Below, piece after piece: positions 16,873 through 20,251 of a stretch of DNA of 20,251 nt. Numbering within the stretch: the stretch's first letter is position 1; every line of letters begins with the position of its first letter. The notes under the pieces are model-generated. The model was not told the origin of the DNA. It saw only the letters and a list, made by a program, of their open reading frames with translations, and searched no databases. Source of the stretch: Granulosicoccaceae bacterium (GTDB taxonomy: Bacteria > Pseudomonadota > Gammaproteobacteria > Granulosicoccales > Granulosicoccaceae); NCBI GenBank assembly GCA_023301405.1, contig JALZUX010000620.1, positions 1 through 20,251 of the forward strand, given 5' to 3'. Both the position numbers and the translations under genes were made by a program.

Positions 16873-19800
16873 AAGCCTGATTCCACGTGCTTATCTCGTT
16901 AGCATCGCATTACTATTAACGGTTGCGTTTATCGTACTGCTGCCCTCGCGAGAAACTTATTCGTTTACACCTGCTGTAGATGTCAGCACTACAGTCAACG
17001 AGTTAGACTTGGATGATCTTGATTTAGCGTACATCAAAGCTCGCGACGCATCAGGTAATATGCCAGCAAACGAGATGCGAGATATCATACATACCATGAT
17101 TCGTGGTAAAAAATGGGAGCTTGCGCAACAGCTACTCACCGCACGGCCTGGTATACAAATCGACAAAAACGATGCATTTCTACTGCGTCTTGAGACCGCC
17201 ACAGCTGGCTACATGGGCGCAGGCAACGAAGCACGTAGTGCATCCTACGAAGCAAGCCTTACCGGTCTATTAAGTCAATTCCTTGATACACCGTCACTCC
17301 ATGATCAAGGTACACTTCTGCGTGCAGCAGAGATAAGCACGGAACTACAGCAACCTGTGTTGTCTGCTTCGTATAATCTATTGTTGGCCTCTAGTGACCC
17401 TGCTAATGCGGTAGATTATCTTGAGCGATGTGCGCGTGTTCTTGCACATCATGAAATGCATGGACAAGCCGCTTCTTGTTACCGCACCGCGATCTCCAAA
17501 GCAGACAACACCAGGCAGTTTTCACTGCAAGTACAACTGGTACGCACATTGGCATCAAGTGGCGATAGTTTTACCGCTACTGCTGAACTGGAAAACATGG
17601 TTCGCAATGCCCCTCAGCAACCTAACCAACTGAGCAGCCTCGCTGAACTGGCACTGGCCTATGAGCGCCCGGACCTCGCCTATCCACTGTATGCAAAACT
17701 TTCAACCCTCGAGGATGAGCGGGCCATCTTCTGGCTAGAAAAAGCAACAACCTGGGCGGTAGCCTCGAACCTACCCGGTCTTGCTGCAGAATATGTATTT
17801 ACGATCACCGAACTTAGCGAGGCCAAGCACATATCAGCGCTGGCAAAGCGAAGGCAGGATCTGTTAGTTGCCGCAGGCCGCAACGAAGAAGCTCTGCAAA
17901 CGTTGCAGGAGCGACTACGCGCGGAACCAAACAGCGGCGAGTTGTTAGTTGAAGGAATAACGCTGGCCAAAAACATGGGCTTAACAGCGCAAGCGATGGC
18001 TTGGAATGAAAATTTTCTGGCATTACGCCCCTTTGACATAGATGCAATGCAACGACAAATCAATTTTGCATTGGCGAGCAAGCAGCTTAACATCGCACTG
18101 CTTTGGAGCCAGACGCTTGTCGACGTTGACCCCCTAAACAAAGCTCATCACTTAAAACTGGCGCAACTTGAAGAGTGGAATGGCAATATTAAAGCGGCAC
18201 AAGATCAAAGACTATGGTTGGCTAACAATCACCCTACAACAGCCAATGATCATGAGTTAATTAGACTGGCTGAACTCAACTGGGACGCAGTAACAGCGGC
18301 AAACGCTTTGCGTAGAATCGCGAAACGCGAACCACTCAACACAGAGAACATCATGAAGTTGGTCGGGCTGTATGAGCAGGACGGCCGCCCTGATCTTGCC
18401 GCGCGCGCCCTTGAGGACATGCAGACTGGAGGTCAACGCGATGCCATGCTGTTACGCGAACTCGCCGCCTTACATAAACGCGGTCGGCACTACCAAGAAT
18501 CGCTGGTGGCCTGGCAAACTTTTGCCTCACGTTTCGGTACATCAAGTGAAGAGTCAATCAATCGAATGGAGCTAAACTGGCGATTGAAGCAAGAATCACA
18601 AGCAGTGGCGGCCGCCGTTACTGTTGAACCACAATACCTGACTAATGCCACCGCCTATCAACTTAAGCTACTCACCGAACTAGGCTGGCGTCATCGCAAG
18701 CCGGGATTCGTCATTGCAGCAGCCCCGTATATGGAAAGACTAGGCTTAGAAGACTTTGAACTAAACGTTGCGTACCGCCGGGCGGTTCAGTCTTTCATCG
18801 ACAATGGCGACACCAAAGCGGCAGTTGAATACGCCGAAGACACATGGCAAAAATCAAAAAATATTGAATTCGTGATGCTAGCAATGCACATCGCATTAGA
18901 AAATGACGTGTACCCACACAAAGAACGATTTCTAGATGCCAATGGTGACCTAATCATACTTCGGGAAATTCCCGACTACTGGCTAACCGTTGCCGAGTAC
19001 TACAATAGAAATTCTGATACCCAAGCGGCGTTGGAAACGTATCAAAATACTCTGGACATACAACCTGATAACGCCGATGCATTGTCCGGCATATTCTGGA
19101 CGTTGCTCGGCAACGATGTCAGTGACGACACGCTTATTGCAGCCCTTGAAAAATACCAGACTACTGCCACCACATTGCCAGAACTCTGGAGCCCCTACGC
19201 CGTCAGCTACATGAAGCTTAATAACCCGAAGGCCAGTTTACGATGGTTTAGTAAATTGATGGTGAAAGACGACCACGACTACAACGTACTGCTGTCGTTT
19301 GCAGATGCTCTAGAGCAGACTGGCAATACCGTCCACTCATATAAGGTTCGTAATTTTGCACTAAGTAAACTAAGACCACTAGCATTGGCTGAGGCCGGTG
19401 ATTCCACCACAACACTCGCCCGTGACTATATCGGCCTGCTGCGCTCGTACGGCAGTGCAAGTGAAAACGAACTATGGACACAACGGCTGGTCGCTGATGT
19501 TCCCGGAATATCTGAAGACGAGTCTGCCTGGCGACGGGAAATGGCTACTTCATGGTATCTATCTACACAGCGCAACGACTATGCACGGCTTATCATGACC
19601 AAAATTCATGAAAAGAGGCTAAAGACACCAGTGTGGCAGGAACTGGCGTTAGCACTACACGACGACGACACAGGCACAGTTCGGGAAATTCTGGCCAGTG
19701 GCAAAGCGCTATCAGCTAATGATCGTATACTTGCACTGCGTAAGGTAGGCCGTGAAAGACAAGCGTTCGCATTGGCGACAGACACAATGGAACACGGTAA

Positions 19801-20251
19801 GCTAGAGTCAGATCGTACCACCGCCACTGAGCATGTGCTGGCATTACGTGGATCACGCCCAGCCTACTATGCCGGTACCGTAAAGCAACGTGAAATCGGA
19901 GCACTAGATATCACTGAATCGGGCTTGTCATTGCGCCACACCCTGGCGGCAGCCGATGTGGGTTTTGCTGTTGACTACAAACGACGCTTACTGTCGTCTG
20001 ATGAGACATCTCTCAACAACAACACTGAAGACGACATCGCCGTATCTGCGTATTTTGGTAATTCAAAACGTGGCGGAAAACTGACCGCTGGAGTGAACTC
20101 ACAGGGACAAAGTGATCTTCAATACACGTCTGGCACCGCTTTTATCAGTGATTTGCAAGATCGTAAAAGGCTCAGCACCGAAGTTTCATTGAACGAAGTC
20201 GCCAGCGGTAGTGCAGAATATCATCTAGGCGCCAAAAAGGACCGCGCCGAA
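16847..20251 (+). CDS. pelB: Pel export outer-membrane porin PelB (partial, 3' end missing)
   Basis: PelB spans the periplasm with a long TPR superhelix, which recruits PelA, and ends in an outer-membrane beta-barrel through which Pel leaves the cell. I translated the frame from 16847 to the window edge: 1135 codons with no stop, so the gene continues beyond it. A single membrane helix lies at about 15-33 (AYLVSIALLLTVAFIVLLP). Alanine/leucine-rich helical repeats fill about 60-1000, for example ETYQNTLDIQPDNADAL near 730. From about 1007 the sequence changes to alternating beta-strand style (GLSLRHTLAAADVGFAVDYK, then YFGNSKRGGKLTAGVNS), the start of the barrel. P. aeruginosa PelB is 1193 residues in all, so this one seems to have a longer TPR part. 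Identification leans on layout, the pelA neighbour and this domain plan. Confidence 0.92.
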   Translation, partial: MQLSTVKRESLIPRAYLVSIALLLTVAFIVLLPSRETYSFTPAVDVSTTVNELDLDDLDLAYIKARDASGNMPANEMRDIIHTMIRGKKWELAQQLLTARPGIQIDKNDAFLLRLETATAGYMGAGNEARSASYEASLTGLLSQFLDTPSLHDQGTLLRAAEISTELQQPVLSASYNLLLASSDPANAVDYLERCARVLAHHEMHGQAASCYRTAISKADNTRQFSLQVQLVRTLASSGDSFTATAELENMVRNAPQQPNQLSSLAELALAYERPDLAYPLYAKLSTLEDERAIFWLEKATTWAVASNLPGLAAEYVFTITELSEAKHISALAKRRQDLLVAAGRNEEALQTLQERLRAEPNSGELLVEGITLAKNMGLTAQAMAWNENFLALRPFDIDAMQRQINFALASKQLNIALLWSQTLVDVDPLNKAHHLKLAQLEEWNGNIKAAQDQRLWLANNHPTTANDHELIRLAELNWDAVTAANALRRIAKREPLNTENIMKLVGLYEQDGRPDLAARALEDMQTGGQRDAMLLRELAALHKRGRHYQESLVAWQTFASRFGTSSEESINRMELNWRLKQESQAVAAAVTVEPQYLTNATAYQLKLLTELGWRHRKPGFVIAAAPYMERLGLEDFELNVAYRRAVQSFIDNGDTKAAVEYAEDTWQKSKNIEFVMLAMHIALENDVYPHKERFLDANGDLIILREIPDYWLTVAEYYNRNSDTQAALETYQNTLDIQPDNADALSGIFWTLLGNDVSDDTLIAALEKYQTTATTLPELWSPYAVSYMKLNNPKASLRWFSKLMVKDDHDYNVLLSFADALEQTGNTVHSYKVRNFALSKLRPLALAEAGDSTTTLARDYIGLLRSYGSASENELWTQRLVADVPGISEDESAWRREMATSWYLSTQRNDYARLIMTKIHEKRLKTPVWQELALALHDDDTGTVREILASGKALSANDRILALRKVGRERQAFALATDTMEHGKLESDRTTATEHVLALRGSRPAYYAGTVKQREIGALDITESGLSLRHTLAAADVGFAVDYKRRLLSSDETSLNNNTEDDIAVSAYFGNSKRGGKLTAGVNSQGQSDLQYTSGTAFISDLQDRKRLSTEVSLNEVASGSAEYHLGAKKDRAE

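Noticed and set aside
17680..18141. A 153-residue minus-strand open frame inside pelB
   Set aside because: It is antisense to the TPR region of pelB, has no recognisable domain, and the plus-strand frame is open throughout and fits PelB.

Overview
The window comes from a gammaproteobacterium of moderate GC content. The main reasons are an RNase E whose catalytic and zinc-link residues fall at the same numbers as in Escherichia coli (D303, D346, C404, C407), the divergent rluC/rne pair typical of that class, and a complete-looking Gram-negative Pel exopolysaccharide locus. I cannot name the genus from sequence alone.

Layout. Positions 1-249 hold no gene I can support. rluC (minus strand, 250-1215) encodes the 23S rRNA pseudouridine synthase C. 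It is divergent from rne (plus strand, 1715-5308), and the roughly 500 bp between them carries a good sigma70-type promoter and what is probably a long regulatory leader for rne. The RNase E has a conserved catalytic half and a very long, N/Q/R-rich disordered C-terminal half that includes four tandem 28-residue repeats. A strong hairpin terminator (5338-5365) separates rne from the convergent two-gene purine unit xdhC-guaD (minus strand, 5370-7666): a molybdenum-cofactor handling factor for xanthine dehydrogenase and guanine deaminase. The xdhA and xdhB genes that usually sit beside xdhC are absent from the window.

From 7941 to the right edge runs one tightly packed plus-strand operon, pelC-pelD-pelE-pelF-pelG-pelA-pelB. 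It encodes synthesis and export of Pel, a cationic, partly de-N-acetylated N-acetylgalactosamine-rich biofilm polysaccharide. PelF is the cytosolic glycosyltransferase. PelD is the inner-membrane c-di-GMP receptor, with its I-site RxxD and a second arginine at matching spacing. PelE and PelG complete the inner-membrane synthase/transport complex. PelA is the periplasmic hydrolase/deacetylase. PelC (outer-membrane lipoprotein) and PelB (TPR scaffold plus beta-barrel) form the exit path. The gene order is a permutation of the Pseudomonas aeruginosa order A-B-C-D-E-F-G: A and B are at the end. pelB is cut by the window edge inside its barrel domain.

The Pel system itself is known. The points I consider worth a second look are the permuted order, the C-terminal extension of PelC, the apparently long TPR part of PelB, a TTGAC-containing dyad next to the putative pel promoter, the extreme RNase E tail with its recent tandem repeat, and the structured rne leader. 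I found no sign of a mobile element, CRISPR array, tRNA or rRNA.
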